Shown in pieces: positions 1 through 8,500 of a DNA stretch of 64,000 nt. The notes beneath the pieces were generated by a model, which worked only from the letters and a program-made list of their open reading frames with translations, did no database searches and had not been told where the DNA came from. The translations under genes were made by a program, and so were the position numbers. Origin of the DNA: Pseudomonas lurida (GTDB lineage: Bacteria; Pseudomonadota; Gammaproteobacteria; Pseudomonadales; Pseudomonadaceae). The DNA is taken from assembly GCF_002563895.1 (NCBI RefSeq), contig NZ_PDJB01000001.1, positions 665,501 through 729,500 on the forward strand, written 5' to 3'. The first letter of the stretch is position 1. Each line of letters begins with the position of its first letter.

Positions 1-114
1 AATGTCGCCACCCTCGACGGGCTGCGCGAAGAAATATCCACAGGGCTCGGCACCCCAGATGCGGCGCGCTGGTTGACGATCAGCTTTACCGGGGACCGCA
101 AGTGGATTGCGTGA
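1..114 (+). CDS. C-terminal end of an unidentified protein (5' truncated by window edge)
   Basis: Frame 1 is open from the first base to a TGA at 112-114 and gives 37 residues ending in FTGDRKWIA. There is no start codon for it in the window, so this is the tail of a gene beginning to the left. The tail is hydrophilic with one short helix-like stretch (LDGLREEI). I do not recognise the family. A REPIN follows 20 bases downstream, which is typical of the end of a transcription unit. Confidence 0.5.
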   Translation, partial: NVATLDGLREEISTGLGTPDAARWLTISFTGDRKWIA

Positions 115-134
115 GGGCAGTTGCACCGAGGTGA

Positions 135-220
135 CGCTTTCGCGAGCAAGCCCGCTCCCACATTTAACCGTGTCCTGCCCTTGGAATGCGGGTCGAATGT
201 AGCAGCGGGCTTGCGCGCGA
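135..220. repeat. REPIN (two inverted REP sequences)
   Basis: A REP copy (cgcgagcaagcccgctccca, about 141-160) faces a degenerate inverted copy (agcgggcttgcgcgcga, about 204-220). It lies between the truncated first gene and the convergent AGE isomerase gene. Confidence 0.75.
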
Positions 221-234
221 AGAGGCCCTGAATG

Positions 235-1344
235 TCAGCCAAGATGCTGGGCGAGCCCCTGGTAACACGTCGCCAAATGGTACGGCGTGGTCGATGGCAT
301 ATCCCGTCGACTCACCACGCCTTGGGCATCCAGGCATTCATTCCAGCCTTTTGCATGCAAGAAGTGCTGCTGCAGCGCCAGCAACTGGCGCTGCAGCACG
401 GCTTCGCTGTCTGGCCGCAAGGTCAGTGCCCGCAGGTACTCGGCCTGGGCCCAGATTCGTTGGGTGCCGTCGCGCACGGTGCCATCCAGCGCCAGCATGC
501 CACTGACGGCACCGCTGGTGTTATCCACACCCTTGAGCTCGGCGTAGGCGAAAGCCCGCGTCAGCGACGCATGCAGCGGCGTACCGCGCAGAACATCCGA
601 GGACTCCAGCAAAAAGAACCACTCGAACTGGTGACCCGGCTCGAACCAGTTATCCACAGCCCCCAGCGGTTTTTCCATCATCACGCCGCTCTGGTGGTCA
701 ATGAAGCGCTGCTGCATGGCCTTCGCCAAGGCCAGCAGGGCCGCCTGTACCTGTGCGTCTTCACGCACGGCGAGGGTGGCGAGAAAACCTTCGGCCAAGT
801 GCATCAATGGGTTTTGCAGCGGGCCGGAATTAAGCGATGACCAGTTGCGCTCCAGTACTGCTTCATACAGACCGTCGCCCGTGGCGAACCGCTTGGCGAC
901 CACTTCCAGTGCCGCATTGAGCACCGACTCCACCAGCGGCTCATGCACCTTGGCCCAGTAGTGGGCACAGGCGAAGATGATGAACGCGTGGGTGTAGAGG
1001 TCTTTGCGTGTGTCCAGCGGCTGGCCGGCCGGGTCGATGCTGTAGAACCAGCCACCATGCTCTGCGTCGTGGAAGTGCCGTTGCAGGGAGCGGAACAATG
1101 CCGCAGCGCGTTCTTCGGCAAACGCTGCACCGGGCTCGCCGATCAGGCTTGCGAACAGGTACAGCTGCCGGGCGCAGGCCATGGCGCGGTAGCGTTGTGG
1201 GGGCAGCGGTTGGTGATCGGCGTCCAGCGCCTCATAGGGCAATGCCAGGTCGGCATTCCAGCCTGGGCCCTGCCAGAGTGGCACGATCAGGCTGTTGAAG
1301 TGCGTGAGCACGGTGTTGAAGGCGGGTTGGGAAGCGCTGGGCAT
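235..1344 (-). CDS. AGE-family sugar epimerase/isomerase (mannose isomerase-like)
   Basis: A 369-residue protein of the N-acylglucosamine 2-epimerase family, an (alpha/alpha)6-barrel that interconverts aldoses and ketoses or 2-epimers. Family histidines can be seen in the motifs YTHAF (about residue 117), NPLMHLAEGF, PGHQFEW and near the C-terminus TPYHLATCY. There is no signal peptide, so it should act in the cytoplasm. The length fits mannose isomerase or YihS-like members (about 370-410). The substrate cannot be read from the sequence; D-mannose/D-fructose interconversion is the best guess from the family. It stands alone between two REPINs, with no sugar transporter nearby. Confidence 0.8.
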   Translation of the reverse strand: MPSASQPAFNTVLTHFNSLIVPLWQGPGWNADLALPYEALDADHQPLPPQRYRAMACARQLYLFASLIGEPGAAFAEERAAALFRSLQRHFHDAEHGGWFYSIDPAGQPLDTRKDLYTHAFIIFACAHYWAKVHEPLVESVLNAALEVVAKRFATGDGLYEAVLERNWSSLNSGPLQNPLMHLAEGFLATLAVREDAQVQAALLALAKAMQQRFIDHQSGVMMEKPLGAVDNWFEPGHQFEWFFLLESSDVLRGTPLHASLTRAFAYAELKGVDNTSGAVSGMLALDGTVRDGTQRIWAQAEYLRALTLRPDSEAVLQRQLLALQQHFLHAKGWNECLDAQGVVSRRDMPSTTPYHLATCYQGLAQHLG

Positions 1345-1419
1345 TGGCTGGCGTCGTCACGGCAGGGGTGTAGGCGCGCATGGTATCAGGCTTGAGGTGG
1401 GTGGTGGCTTTGAGTCCGC

Positions 1420-1500
1420 CATCGCGGGCAAGCCCGGCTCCCACATTTTTGACGGGCAAACCCGATGAAATGTGGGAGCTGGCTTGCCTGCGATGAGGCC
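1420..1500. repeat. REPIN
   Basis: Inverted pair: atcgcgggcaagcccggctc (1421-1440) and gtgggagctggcttgcctgc (about 1472-1491). It lies between hupE and the AGE isomerase gene and probably follows the end of the ure accessory operon. Confidence 0.8.
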
Positions 1501-1518
1501 TTACACGCTCGACAAAAC

Positions 1519-2091
1519 TCAGCCCGCGAGCAACCAGGCCCCGGTCGCCGCCGAAGCCGCCCCGGCAATCCGCACCAACGGCGCGGCCGCGGCCGGCAGG
1601 AAGCGCACCACCGCGTAACCGGCCGCATGCAGAGCCGCCGTTGCCCCGACAAACCCTGCCGCGTAGGCCCAAGGGCTGGACATGTCTGGCAGCTCCAGGC
1701 CATGGGCTACGCCGTGGAACAGCGCAAACAAGGCCGTCGCCCCGACCGCCACGAACAACGGTGGACGCACCGCCAGCGCCACCGCCAAGCCCAAGGCCAG
1801 CACCGACGCCGCAATCCCGCTTTCCAGTGCCGGCAACGCCAGGCCTTCAAAGCCCAGCATGCCGCCGATCAACATGGTGCCTACGAAGGTGCACGGCAGT
1901 GCCCAGCGCGCGGCGCCTTTTTGTTGGGCGGCCCACAAGCCGACCGCGACCATGGCCAACAGGTGGTCGATGCCGCCCAAGGGATGGCTGATGCCGGCAG
2001 CCAGGCCGTTATCGCCGTGGCCCGGGTGAGCGAAGGCCAGCGCAGGGGCCAGCAGCAGGGCCGCAGCAGTGAAGAGTTTCTTGAGGCTCAT
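1519..2091 (-). CDS. hupE: HupE/UreJ-family membrane protein (probable nickel permease)
   Basis: A 190-residue very hydrophobic protein with a signal-like N-terminus ending in AFAHPGHGD and about six membrane segments. The family motif HPLGGIDHLLAM is at residues 36-47, and a second conserved block, FHGVAHGLE, lies in the middle. HupE/UreJ proteins are linked to nickel or cobalt entry and often sit with urease or hydrogenase genes. Here it is the last gene of ureE-ureF-ureG-hupE, 22 bases after ureG. The likely job is to supply Ni(II) for urease maturation; transport itself is inferred from the family. Confidence 0.88.
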   Translation of the reverse strand: MSLKKLFTAAALLLAPALAFAHPGHGDNGLAAGISHPLGGIDHLLAMVAVGLWAAQQKGAARWALPCTFVGTMLIGGMLGFEGLALPALESGIAASVLALGLAVALAVRPPLFVAVGATALFALFHGVAHGLELPDMSSPWAYAAGFVGATAALHAAGYAVVRFLPAAAAPLVRIAGAASAATGAWLLAG

Positions 2092-2113
2092 GGACAGGTT
2101 CCTTATGGGTTGA

Positions 2114-2728
2114 TCAGGCGGCGGTCAGCAGGCCTTGGCGTTCGATGAAGGCAACAATGTCGTCCAGGCCGACACCGGTTTTCTGGTTGCTGAACACAAA
2201 GGGTTTACCGTTGCGCATGCGTTGGGTGTCGCTGTTCATCAGCTCCAGCGAAGCACCGACCAGCGGTGCCAGGTCGATTTTGTTGATCACCAGCAGGTCG
2301 GATTTGCAAATACCAGGCCCGCCCTTGCGCGGCAGCTTGTCACCGGCGGACACGTCGATCACGTAGATGGTCAAGTCGGACAACTCCGGGCTGAAGGTCG
2401 CCGAGAGGTTGTCGCCGCCGGATTCCACCAGGATCAGGTCCAGGCCGGGGAAACGGCGGTTGAGTTGATCCACGGCCTCCAGGTTGATCGAGGCGTCTTC
2501 ACGAATCGCCGTGTGCGGGCAGCCGCCGGTTTCGACGCCGATGATGCGCTCCGGTGCCAGGGCCTGGTTGCGTACCAGGAAGTCGGCGTCTTCACGGGTG
2601 TAGATATCATTGGTGACCACTGCCAGGTTGTAGCGATCGCGCAGCGCAAGGCACAGGGCCAGGGTCAGGGCGGTCTTGCCGGAGCCCACCGGGCCGCCGA
2701 TGCCGACGCGCAGGGGTTGTGAGTTCAT
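2114..2728 (-). CDS. ureG: urease accessory GTPase UreG
   Basis: A 204-residue SIMIBI-class GTPase that drives nickel insertion into apo-urease together with UreD, UreF and UreE. The P-loop GPVGSGKT is at residues 12-19. The conserved metal-binding CPHT, the ESGGDN block and the guanine-specificity motif NKID are all present. I chose the ATG at 2728 ([12 protein letters not shown]) because it gives the standard family length; an in-frame ATG four codons upstream also exists. It follows ureF at 23 bases and precedes hupE, so it belongs to one operon. Confidence 0.97.
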   Translation of the reverse strand: MNSQPLRVGIGGPVGSGKTALTLALCLALRDRYNLAVVTNDIYTREDADFLVRNQALAPERIIGVETGGCPHTAIREDASINLEAVDQLNRRFPGLDLILVESGGDNLSATFSPELSDLTIYVIDVSAGDKLPRKGGPGICKSDLLVINKIDLAPLVGASLELMNSDTQRMRNGKPFVFSNQKTGVGLDDIVAFIERQGLLTAA

Positions 2729-2751
2729 GTGCTTCTCCAAAATTAAGAGCC

Positions 2752-3426
2752 CTAGGAACGGAACAGGCGGCTGTACTGGCGCTCATGGGCCATGCACGCC
2801 AGGGACAGGCCAAACGCGGCGCTGCCGAAATGGTTGGGGTCGATGCGGCTGGCATCCTGCTGGGCTTGCTGCAGCAGGGGCAGCAGTTCGCTGGTCAGGC
2901 GTTGGGCAGCTTGCTGGCCCAGGGGCAGGGTTTTCATCAACACGGCCAATTGGTTTTCCAGCCAGCTCCACAGCCAGGCGGCGAGGGCGTCGGCGGGACT
3001 GATGCGCCAGGCGCGGGCGGCGAGGGCCCAGCCCAGGGCGAGATGGGGTTCATCACGCTGTTGAAGAAATGCGCGGGCGTGATCGTCGAGTTCGGGCAGG
3101 CCATTGAGCAGTTGTTGCAGGGAGTAGCCCATCTGCCGGCTCTCCTGGTACAGCTCGCGAGTCTCGCGGCTGGCACGGTGTTCTTCACACAGCTGCGCCA
3201 GGCGTGACCAATCCGCATCCAGTGCGGCCTGGCAATGCGCGAGCAGCACCGGCGCCTCGAAACGCGCAAGGTTGAGCAGCAACTGATCGCTGATCCAGCG
3301 TCGCGCACTGGCCGCGTCAGCGACGCGGCCGTTCTCCACCGCCATTTCCAGGCCTTGGGAATAGCTGTAGCCGCCAATCGGCAATTGCGGACTGGCCAGA
3401 CGCAGCAGCGCCCAGGCTGGGTTCAT
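2752..3426 (-). CDS. ureF: urease accessory protein UreF
   Basis: A 224-residue all-helical protein of the usual UreF length. It begins with the typical [21 protein letters not shown] block and contains a long helical core. UreF binds UreD on apo-urease and acts as gate for UreG-dependent GTP hydrolysis and nickel delivery. Its ATG overlaps the ureE stop by 4 bases, which points to translational coupling. It has no signal peptide and should be cytoplasmic. Confidence 0.96.
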   Translation of the reverse strand: MNPAWALLRLASPQLPIGGYSYSQGLEMAVENGRVADAASARRWISDQLLLNLARFEAPVLLAHCQAALDADWSRLAQLCEEHRASRETRELYQESRQMGYSLQQLLNGLPELDDHARAFLQQRDEPHLALGWALAARAWRISPADALAAWLWSWLENQLAVLMKTLPLGQQAAQRLTSELLPLLQQAQQDASRIDPNHFGSAAFGLSLACMAHERQYSRLFRS

Positions 3427-3923
3427 AGACGCACGCCGAACTGGTGCAGCTTGGGCGGATAGTTGAAGTCTTCGTCGCCATGGCGCGAGTGATGGTGCCC
3501 GCCACCGTAGGCACCATGCTCCGGCTGGAACGGCGCCTCGATGGTCTCGGTCTGCGCCCCCAACTGTTCGAGCATGGCCTTGAGCACGTAGTCATCGAGC
3601 AGCCGCAACCAGCCGTCTCCCACTTGCAACGCGACGTGGCGGTTGCCCAGGTGATAGGCCGCGCGGGTCAGTTCGAACGCACTGGTGCACGTCACGTGTA
3701 AGAGTTGTTCAGGTCGAGCGCATACGCGTACGACGCGTCCGTCTTCGGCTTGCAGGAATTCGCCATCGTGCAGCGGTGGCTGGCCACGCTCCAGGAAAAG
3801 GCCGACGTCTTCACCGTCGGCACTGAAACAGCGCAGGCGGCTTTTGCTGCGTGCTTCGAAATTCAGCAGCAGCTCGGCGGCCCAGAGGGCTTGTGGGGCG
3901 ATTCGGCGGTGGATCACCAGCAT
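3423..3923 (-). CDS. ureE: urease accessory nickel chaperone UreE
   Basis: A 166-residue nickel metallochaperone that hands Ni(II) to UreG for urease assembly. The N-terminal half is the UreE beta domain (KSRLRCFSADGEDVGLFLERG) and the middle the metal-binding domain with the family sequence LGNRHVALQVGDGWLRL. The C-terminal tail is histidine-rich (GGHHHSRHGDED, from about residue 140), which fits a nickel-storing form. It is the first gene of ureEFG-hupE. The structural urease genes are 14 kb away, so expression of the two halves must be coordinated in trans. Confidence 0.96.
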   Translation of the reverse strand: MLVIHRRIAPQALWAAELLLNFEARSKSRLRCFSADGEDVGLFLERGQPPLHDGEFLQAEDGRVVRVCARPEQLLHVTCTSAFELTRAAYHLGNRHVALQVGDGWLRLLDDYVLKAMLEQLGAQTETIEAPFQPEHGAYGGGHHHSRHGDEDFNYPPKLHQFGVRL

Positions 3924-4200
3924 CAGGAAGCTTCCAGCTATGAGCGATGAAACAGCTAGAGCAAGGGGCTTGCCAACCTGGTTGGGGAGTAGGAATCGCC
4001 TGTAGTCATGTGGGATGGCGCCACTAAATAGGGCGAGAGGAAATGACGTGGGCGCGCCAAAGTGGTGCGAAGTGTTGCTTGTTGCACACGTGGTGTGCGT
4101 TTTCGGATTTTCCCTACAGGGTGTCAGGAAAAGGCGTTCATCGGGTTACCTGCCAGATCATTAGTCTGTGCGCCGTGTTTAATCCACTGCGACGTTCATC

Positions 4201-4698
4201 ATGTTCAAGCCACTTTGCTATCTGATTATTGCCTGCCTGTCTTTTGTGTGTTCATCGGCCTCTGCCAATCTTCAGCCCCAGGCCTCGTTTTCGGCCTCAC
4301 TGAAAGAAGCGTCCATCGATGATGTGATCGACCGCGCCCACGAGCTGCTGGGTACGCCTTACAAGTGGGGCGGCACCTCGGCGGACCAGGGCTTTGATTG
4401 CAGCAGCTTCCTGGTCTATCTGTTCAAGACCGAAGCCAATATCCAGATACCGCGTACCACGGCCGCCATGCACCGTTCAACCGCCGCGACCATCAAACGC
4501 ACGGCACTCAAGCCCGGTGATGCAGTATTTTTCAAAGGCAACGGACGCGGCCAGGTCAGCCATGTGGGGCTTTATATCGGTGAGGGCAAGTTCATTCATT
4601 CGCCACGTACGGGAAAGAGCGTGCGCATCGACTCGTTGAGCAACCGTTACTGGAACAAGCACTACACCACGGCCAAGCGTTTCCACTCGGCTGGGTGA
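4201..4698 (+). CDS. NlpC/P60 (C40) cell-wall peptidase, exported
   Basis: A 165-residue protein with a signal peptide of about 22 residues (MFKPLCYLIIACLSFVCSSASA). The rest is one NlpC/P60 domain: YKWGGTSADQGFDCSSF carries the catalytic Cys, and SHVGLYIGEGKFIHSPRTG carries the catalytic His and third residue. Such enzymes cut D-Glu-mDAP bonds in murein peptides in the periplasm. No SH3b targeting domain is present. It is a single gene, convergent with the desT-like gene (stop codons 5 bases apart). Confidence in the fold is high; the physiological role is unknown. Confidence 0.9.
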   Translation: MFKPLCYLIIACLSFVCSSASANLQPQASFSASLKEASIDDVIDRAHELLGTPYKWGGTSADQGFDCSSFLVYLFKTEANIQIPRTTAAMHRSTAATIKRTALKPGDAVFFKGNGRGQVSHVGLYIGEGKFIHSPRTGKSVRIDSLSNRYWNKHYTTAKRFHSAG

Positions 4699-4703
4699 TG
4701 CCG

Positions 4704-5336
4704 TTATTCGGTGCTCCCCAGGCCTTGCCAGTGCTTCAAGCCGATGAAGATAAAACGCAATTGCTGGGTGATTTTTGCCTGGGGCGTGAGGTGGTCAGGC
4801 AGGGCCTGGGCAGGCGGATCGATAATATCGGGAAGGGTGGCGAACACACTTTTGACGATCAGGTCGGCCATCACATGCAAGCCTTCGGGATCCAGGTGCT
4901 GCAGCTTTGGCATCAGCGTCAGGTCGGCGGCCAAGTCGCGGGTGATGTCTTCGCGCAAGGCGCCGATCGCTTGGCGCACGGCCAGGCAGCCACCATATTG
5001 CTCGCGGGCCAGGAACAGGAATTGTGAACGGTTGGCCGACACCACATCGAGAAAGATCCGTACGGAGGCATCGATAATGCCGCCCATCACGAATTCGTTA
5101 TGGCGCACCAGGCGAATCGTCGCGCGGAAGGTCTGGCCCACTTCACTCACCAGGACGAGGCCAAGCTGGTCCATGTCGGCAAAATGACGATAGAAACCGG
5201 TGGGCACGATGCCGGCGGTCTTCGCCACTTCGCGCAGGCTCAGGCTGCCAAACCCACGGCCACACTCCATCAGATGGCGGGCTGCATCCATCAGGGCGAG
5301 GCGGGTCTGTTGCTTCTGTTCGGCGCGGGGCAGCAT
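4704..5336 (-). CDS. desT: TetR-family regulator, DesT/FabR type
   Basis: A 210-residue TetR repressor. The N-terminal HTH reads LSLREVAKTAGIVPTGFYRHF, which is the DesT/FabR signature. The C-terminal part (SQFLFLAREQYGGC and ITQQLRFIFIG) also resembles P. aeruginosa DesT, which senses the saturated/unsaturated acyl-CoA ratio and represses the acyl-CoA desaturase genes desCB. I chose the ATG at 5336 (MLPRAEQKQQT); a longer frame to 5381 adds 15 poorly conserved residues. In P. aeruginosa desT lies by ureE, as here, but no desaturase genes are next to it in this window. Confidence 0.8.
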   Translation of the reverse strand: MLPRAEQKQQTRLALMDAARHLMECGRGFGSLSLREVAKTAGIVPTGFYRHFADMDQLGLVLVSEVGQTFRATIRLVRHNEFVMGGIIDASVRIFLDVVSANRSQFLFLAREQYGGCLAVRQAIGALREDITRDLAADLTLMPKLQHLDPEGLHVMADLIVKSVFATLPDIIDPPAQALPDHLTPQAKITQQLRFIFIGLKHWQGLGSTE

Positions 5337-5443
5337 TGGCGGGCGGGCTTTGTCGGCAAGTACAGCGATGCACTCTAGCAAAACAGCTTTGCTGGCGTCG
5401 AACTTGGCGGGGAGGGCATGCGTGACAGGGTCTACAAAAAGTC

Positions 5444-5473
5444 AAAAGCCCGATCGGCGGATCGGGCTTTTTT
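5444..5473. terminator. bidirectional intrinsic terminator
   Basis: A perfect stem AAAAGCCCGATC / GATCGGGCTTTT with a 4-base loop, flanked by A and T runs. It sits just downstream of the stop of the repeat-protein gene (minus strand) and upstream of the desT-like gene. Confidence 0.85.
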
Positions 5474-5489
5474 ATGGGCCACCACGGGG

Positions 5490-5939
5490 TTAGCTCTGTG
5501 CTTGATGCAGTTCTTGCAGACGGTCTGCACCGCCTTCGGCAACACCTTCGGCGTAGGCGCGTTTGTTGGCTTGCTCAGCACCGCCTTCAACCAGGCCTTT
5601 CTGTTCCAGACGATCACGGCCACCTTCGGCCACCGCGTTGCGTTCCAGCAGGCGATCAGCACCGCCTTCAACCAGACCTTTTTGTTCCAGGCGGTTGCGA
5701 CCGTTTTCGGTCAGGCCTTCGGTGTAGGCGCGTTTGTTGGCTTGTTCCGAACCGTTTTCAGCGACGCCCTTGGCGTAGTCACGGTTCTCTTCTTCTTGCG
5801 AACCGCTACGAGCGACGGTCTGGCTGAAGTGAACGGCGTCGGCTTTGACTTGTGGGGTGGCCTGTTCGGAGGCTGGCAGGGCAAAGGCACTGGAAGCCAG
5901 GATGGATAACAGGACGGTAGCGAGTACTTGGCGTTTCAT
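5490..5939 (-). CDS. small exported protein built of imperfect Glu/Gly-rich repeats
   Basis: A 149-residue protein. The start at 5939 has a good ribosome site (AAGGAGCAA) and gives a signal peptide MKRQVLATVLLSILASSAFA. The mature part is a run of about six imperfect units of 13-17 residues with the core EGG/ENG followed by DRLEQKGL or EQANKRAY, e.g. NRLEQKGLVEGGADRL and GRDRLEQKGLVEGGAE. Repeats are also visible in the DNA. It is rich in Glu, Arg, Gly and Ala and has no Cys, so a soluble, helical or disordered periplasmic protein is likely. I do not know a function. It has its own terminator. Confidence 0.8.
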   Translation of the reverse strand: MKRQVLATVLLSILASSAFALPASEQATPQVKADAVHFSQTVARSGSQEEENRDYAKGVAENGSEQANKRAYTEGLTENGRNRLEQKGLVEGGADRLLERNAVAEGGRDRLEQKGLVEGGAEQANKRAYAEGVAEGGADRLQELHQAQS

Positions 5940-6298
5940 GATGGGTTGCTCCTTGGGAGGGCGATAAAGTGGGTACAGGGCTAATGCTACTCTCGATAAG
6001 TCGATATAAAAGTTCATAAACACAATGGTAATAATCAACAGAATTGATTGTTCTAGGCGGAGGCTCTAGAACGGGCCTCTCAAGCACGCGGTTTTGCACC
6101 GGTGTGGGTATTTTCGACACGCGCATGGGTAACATTGGTGCGCCATCGCCGTGGGAATCTGTCGGAGTGGTCAGCAATCGAGGTTTTTCCGGGCAAATCC
6201 GGGATTGGGTTAAACCCCCGAGCCGTTTGCCAGTCGTAGTTCTATAAGCTGTCCTTAGAGGCTGTCACCCAGCCAGTCGTATTCAGGAGTCCTGTGCA
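5940..6298. other. 359-base intergenic region between divergent genes
   Basis: This stretch separates the repeat-protein gene (minus) from the asmA-like gene (plus). I see no ORF with coding character. The left half is AT-rich (around 5995-6050) and probably holds the promoter of the repeat-protein gene. A ribosome site (caggag, about 6282-6287) precedes the asmA-like ATG. No REP sequence is present. Confidence 0.5.
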
Positions 6299-8368
6299 AT
6301 GACGCGCACTCGTAAAATCATCGCTTGGAGCTGCGCCAGCTTCGTTCTGTTAATCGCCATCGTGGTGGTGGTCCTGGTGTTCTTTGACTGGAACCGCATC
6401 AAGCCGCCGCTCAATGCCAAGGTTTCCGAAGAACTGCATCGACCCTTCGCCATCAACGGCAACCTGGCGGTGGTGTGGGCGCGTGAGCCCGATGAAGGCG
6501 GGTGGCGCGCCTGGGTGCCGTGGCCCCACGTGATTGCCGAAGACCTGACCCTGGGTAACCCCGATTGGTCGAAAAACCCGCAAATGGTCACGCTCAAAAA
6601 GGTCGAATTGCGCATTTCACTCCTGGCGCTGCTGGTGCAGCGCGTGGTGATTCCGCGCATCGACCTCACCGAGCCGAGTGCTCAATTGCAGCGCCTGGCA
6701 GACGGGCGCGCCAACTGGACGTTCAAGTTCGACCCCAAGGACCCTAGCGCCGAGCCTTCCAACTGGGTGGTGGACATCGGTGCCATCGGCTTCGACAAGG
6801 GGCACGTGACCCTCGACGACCAAACCCTCAAGACTCAGCTCGATGTGATCATCGATCCGCTGGGCAAGCCTATTCCGTTCGGCGAAATCGTCGGCGACGC
6901 CGATGCCAAGAAGGCGTTGGAAAAAGGCTCGGCACCCCAGGACTACGCGTTCGGCCTCAAGGTCAAAGGCCAGTACCACGGCCAGAAACTCGATGGCAGC
7001 GGCAAGATCGGCGGCCTGCTGGCCCTGCAGGACGCGGCCAAGCCGTTCCCGTTGCAAGCCCAGGTCAAGATCGCTGACACCAGCATCGCCCTCGCCGGCA
7101 CCCTCACGGATCCACTCAACCTGGGGGCCCTCGACCTGCGCCTGAAACTCGCCGGTTCCAGCCTGGGCAACCTTTACCCACTGACCGGCGTGACCTTGCC
7201 TGATTCGCCGGCCTACTCCACCGATGGTCACTTGATCGCCAAGCTGCACGAAGCCAACGGTGCGTCGTTCCGCTATGAGAATTTCAACGGCAAGATCGGT
7301 AACAGCGATATCCACGGCAACCTCGCCTACGTCGCCAGCCAGCCACGGCCCAAGCTCAGCGGTGCGCTGGTGTCCAACCAACTACTGATGACCGACCTTG
7401 CGCCGCTGATCGGCGCCGACTCCAATGCCAAGCAAAAAGCCCGGGGCGGGGACAGCAAACAGCCGGCCACCAAGGTGTTGCCGGTGGAGGAGTTCCGCAC
7501 CGAACGCTGGCGTGTCATGGATGCTGACGTGGAGTTCACCGGCAAGCGCATCGTGCACAGTGCGGAGCTGCCGTTCACCGACCTCTACACCCACTTGGTG
7601 CTCAACGACGGCGAGCTGAGCCTCGAGCCCCTGCGCTTCGGCGTGGCCGGTGGCAAGCTGGACGCGCAGATTCGCCTGAACGGCCGCACCGTTCCGATGG
7701 AAGGCCGCGCCAAACTCACCGCGCGTAACTTCAAGCTCAAGCAGCTGTTCCCGACCTTCGAACCGATGAAGACCAGCTTCGGTGAGCTCAACGGCGATGC
7801 CGACATTTCCGGGCGCGGTAATTCCGTGGCGGCGCTGCTGGGCACCTCCAATGGTGACCTGAAGATGCTGATCAACGACGGCGCCATCAGCCGTGGCCTG
7901 ATGGAAATCGCCGGGCTCAACGTGGGCAACTACGTGGTGGGTCGCCTGTTTGGTGACAAGGAAGTGAAGATCAACTGCGCGGCGGCGGACTTCGGTATCA
8001 AGACTGGCCTGGCGACGTCGCGGTTGTTCGTGTTCGATACCGAGAACGCCATCATCTACATCGATGGCACCGCGAACATGGCCACGGAGCAGTTGGACCT
8101 GACCATCACCCCGGAATCGAAAGGCTTCCGCCTGTTCTCCCTGCGCTCACCGTTGTACGTCAACGGGCCGTTCATCAAACCGAACGCCGGGGTCAAAGCC
8201 ATTCCCCTGGCGCTGCGTGGCGCCGGCATGGTGGCATTGGGTGTGATCGCCGGGCCGGCTGCCGGGCTGCTGGCACTGGTTGCTCCGAGCGGCGGCGAGC
8301 CGAACGAGTGCGCACCGTTGCTGCAACAGATGAAGGAAGGCAAGGCGCCGAAAACCGTGAAAGGTTAA
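6299..8368 (+). CDS. AsmA-family protein
   Basis: A 689-residue protein with one N-terminal membrane segment (about residues 8-29, WSCASFVLLIAIVVVVLVFFDW) followed by a large periplasmic beta-rich region. The AsmA pattern is seen at both ends: NRIKPPLNAKVSEELHRPFAINGNL near the N-terminus and FGELNGDADISGRGNSVAALLGTSNGDLKMLINDGAISRGL type sequence near residue 500-540. AsmA-like proteins are predicted bridge-like lipid-transfer proteins that affect outer-membrane composition. The length fits the about 600-750 range. It is a single gene followed by a REPIN. Confidence 0.9.
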   Translation: MTRTRKIIAWSCASFVLLIAIVVVVLVFFDWNRIKPPLNAKVSEELHRPFAINGNLAVVWAREPDEGGWRAWVPWPHVIAEDLTLGNPDWSKNPQMVTLKKVELRISLLALLVQRVVIPRIDLTEPSAQLQRLADGRANWTFKFDPKDPSAEPSNWVVDIGAIGFDKGHVTLDDQTLKTQLDVIIDPLGKPIPFGEIVGDADAKKALEKGSAPQDYAFGLKVKGQYHGQKLDGSGKIGGLLALQDAAKPFPLQAQVKIADTSIALAGTLTDPLNLGALDLRLKLAGSSLGNLYPLTGVTLPDSPAYSTDGHLIAKLHEANGASFRYENFNGKIGNSDIHGNLAYVASQPRPKLSGALVSNQLLMTDLAPLIGADSNAKQKARGGDSKQPATKVLPVEEFRTERWRVMDADVEFTGKRIVHSAELPFTDLYTHLVLNDGELSLEPLRFGVAGGKLDAQIRLNGRTVPMEGRAKLTARNFKLKQLFPTFEPMKTSFGELNGDADISGRGNSVAALLGTSNGDLKMLINDGAISRGLMEIAGLNVGNYVVGRLFGDKEVKINCAAADFGIKTGLATSRLFVFDTENAIIYIDGTANMATEQLDLTITPESKGFRLFSLRSPLYVNGPFIKPNAGVKAIPLALRGAGMVALGVIAGPAAGLLALVAPSGGEPNECAPLLQQMKEGKAPKTVKG

Positions 8369-8390
8369 GCGACCTTTTATACAGACAAAT

Positions 8391-8480
8391 AGGAGAGGGG
8401 GCTTGCTCCCGATAGCGCTGGATCAGTCAATTGAGAGGTCGACTGATTTACCGCTATCGGGGGCAAGCCCCCTCCCACAT
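8391..8480. repeat. REPIN
   Basis: Inverted pair: agagggggcttgctcccgat (8394-8413) and ccgctatcgggggcaagccc (8451-8470). It lies between the convergent asmA-like and ferritin-like genes and belongs to the 'gggggcttgc' variant, unlike most other copies here. Confidence 0.85.
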
Positions 8481-8500
8481 GGGCAGTGCGTGTAGCGGGC

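Noticed and set aside
1..114. Possible ParD-like antitoxin end
   Set aside because: A short LREEI-like helix gave the idea, but 37 residues without other family marks are not enough.
5418..5909. A 163-residue plus-strand frame with repeated hydrophobic sequence (FNQAFLFQ, FGVGAFVG)
   Set aside because: It is the antisense shadow of the repeat-protein gene; the repeats come from that gene, there is no ribosome site, and it runs through the terminator.
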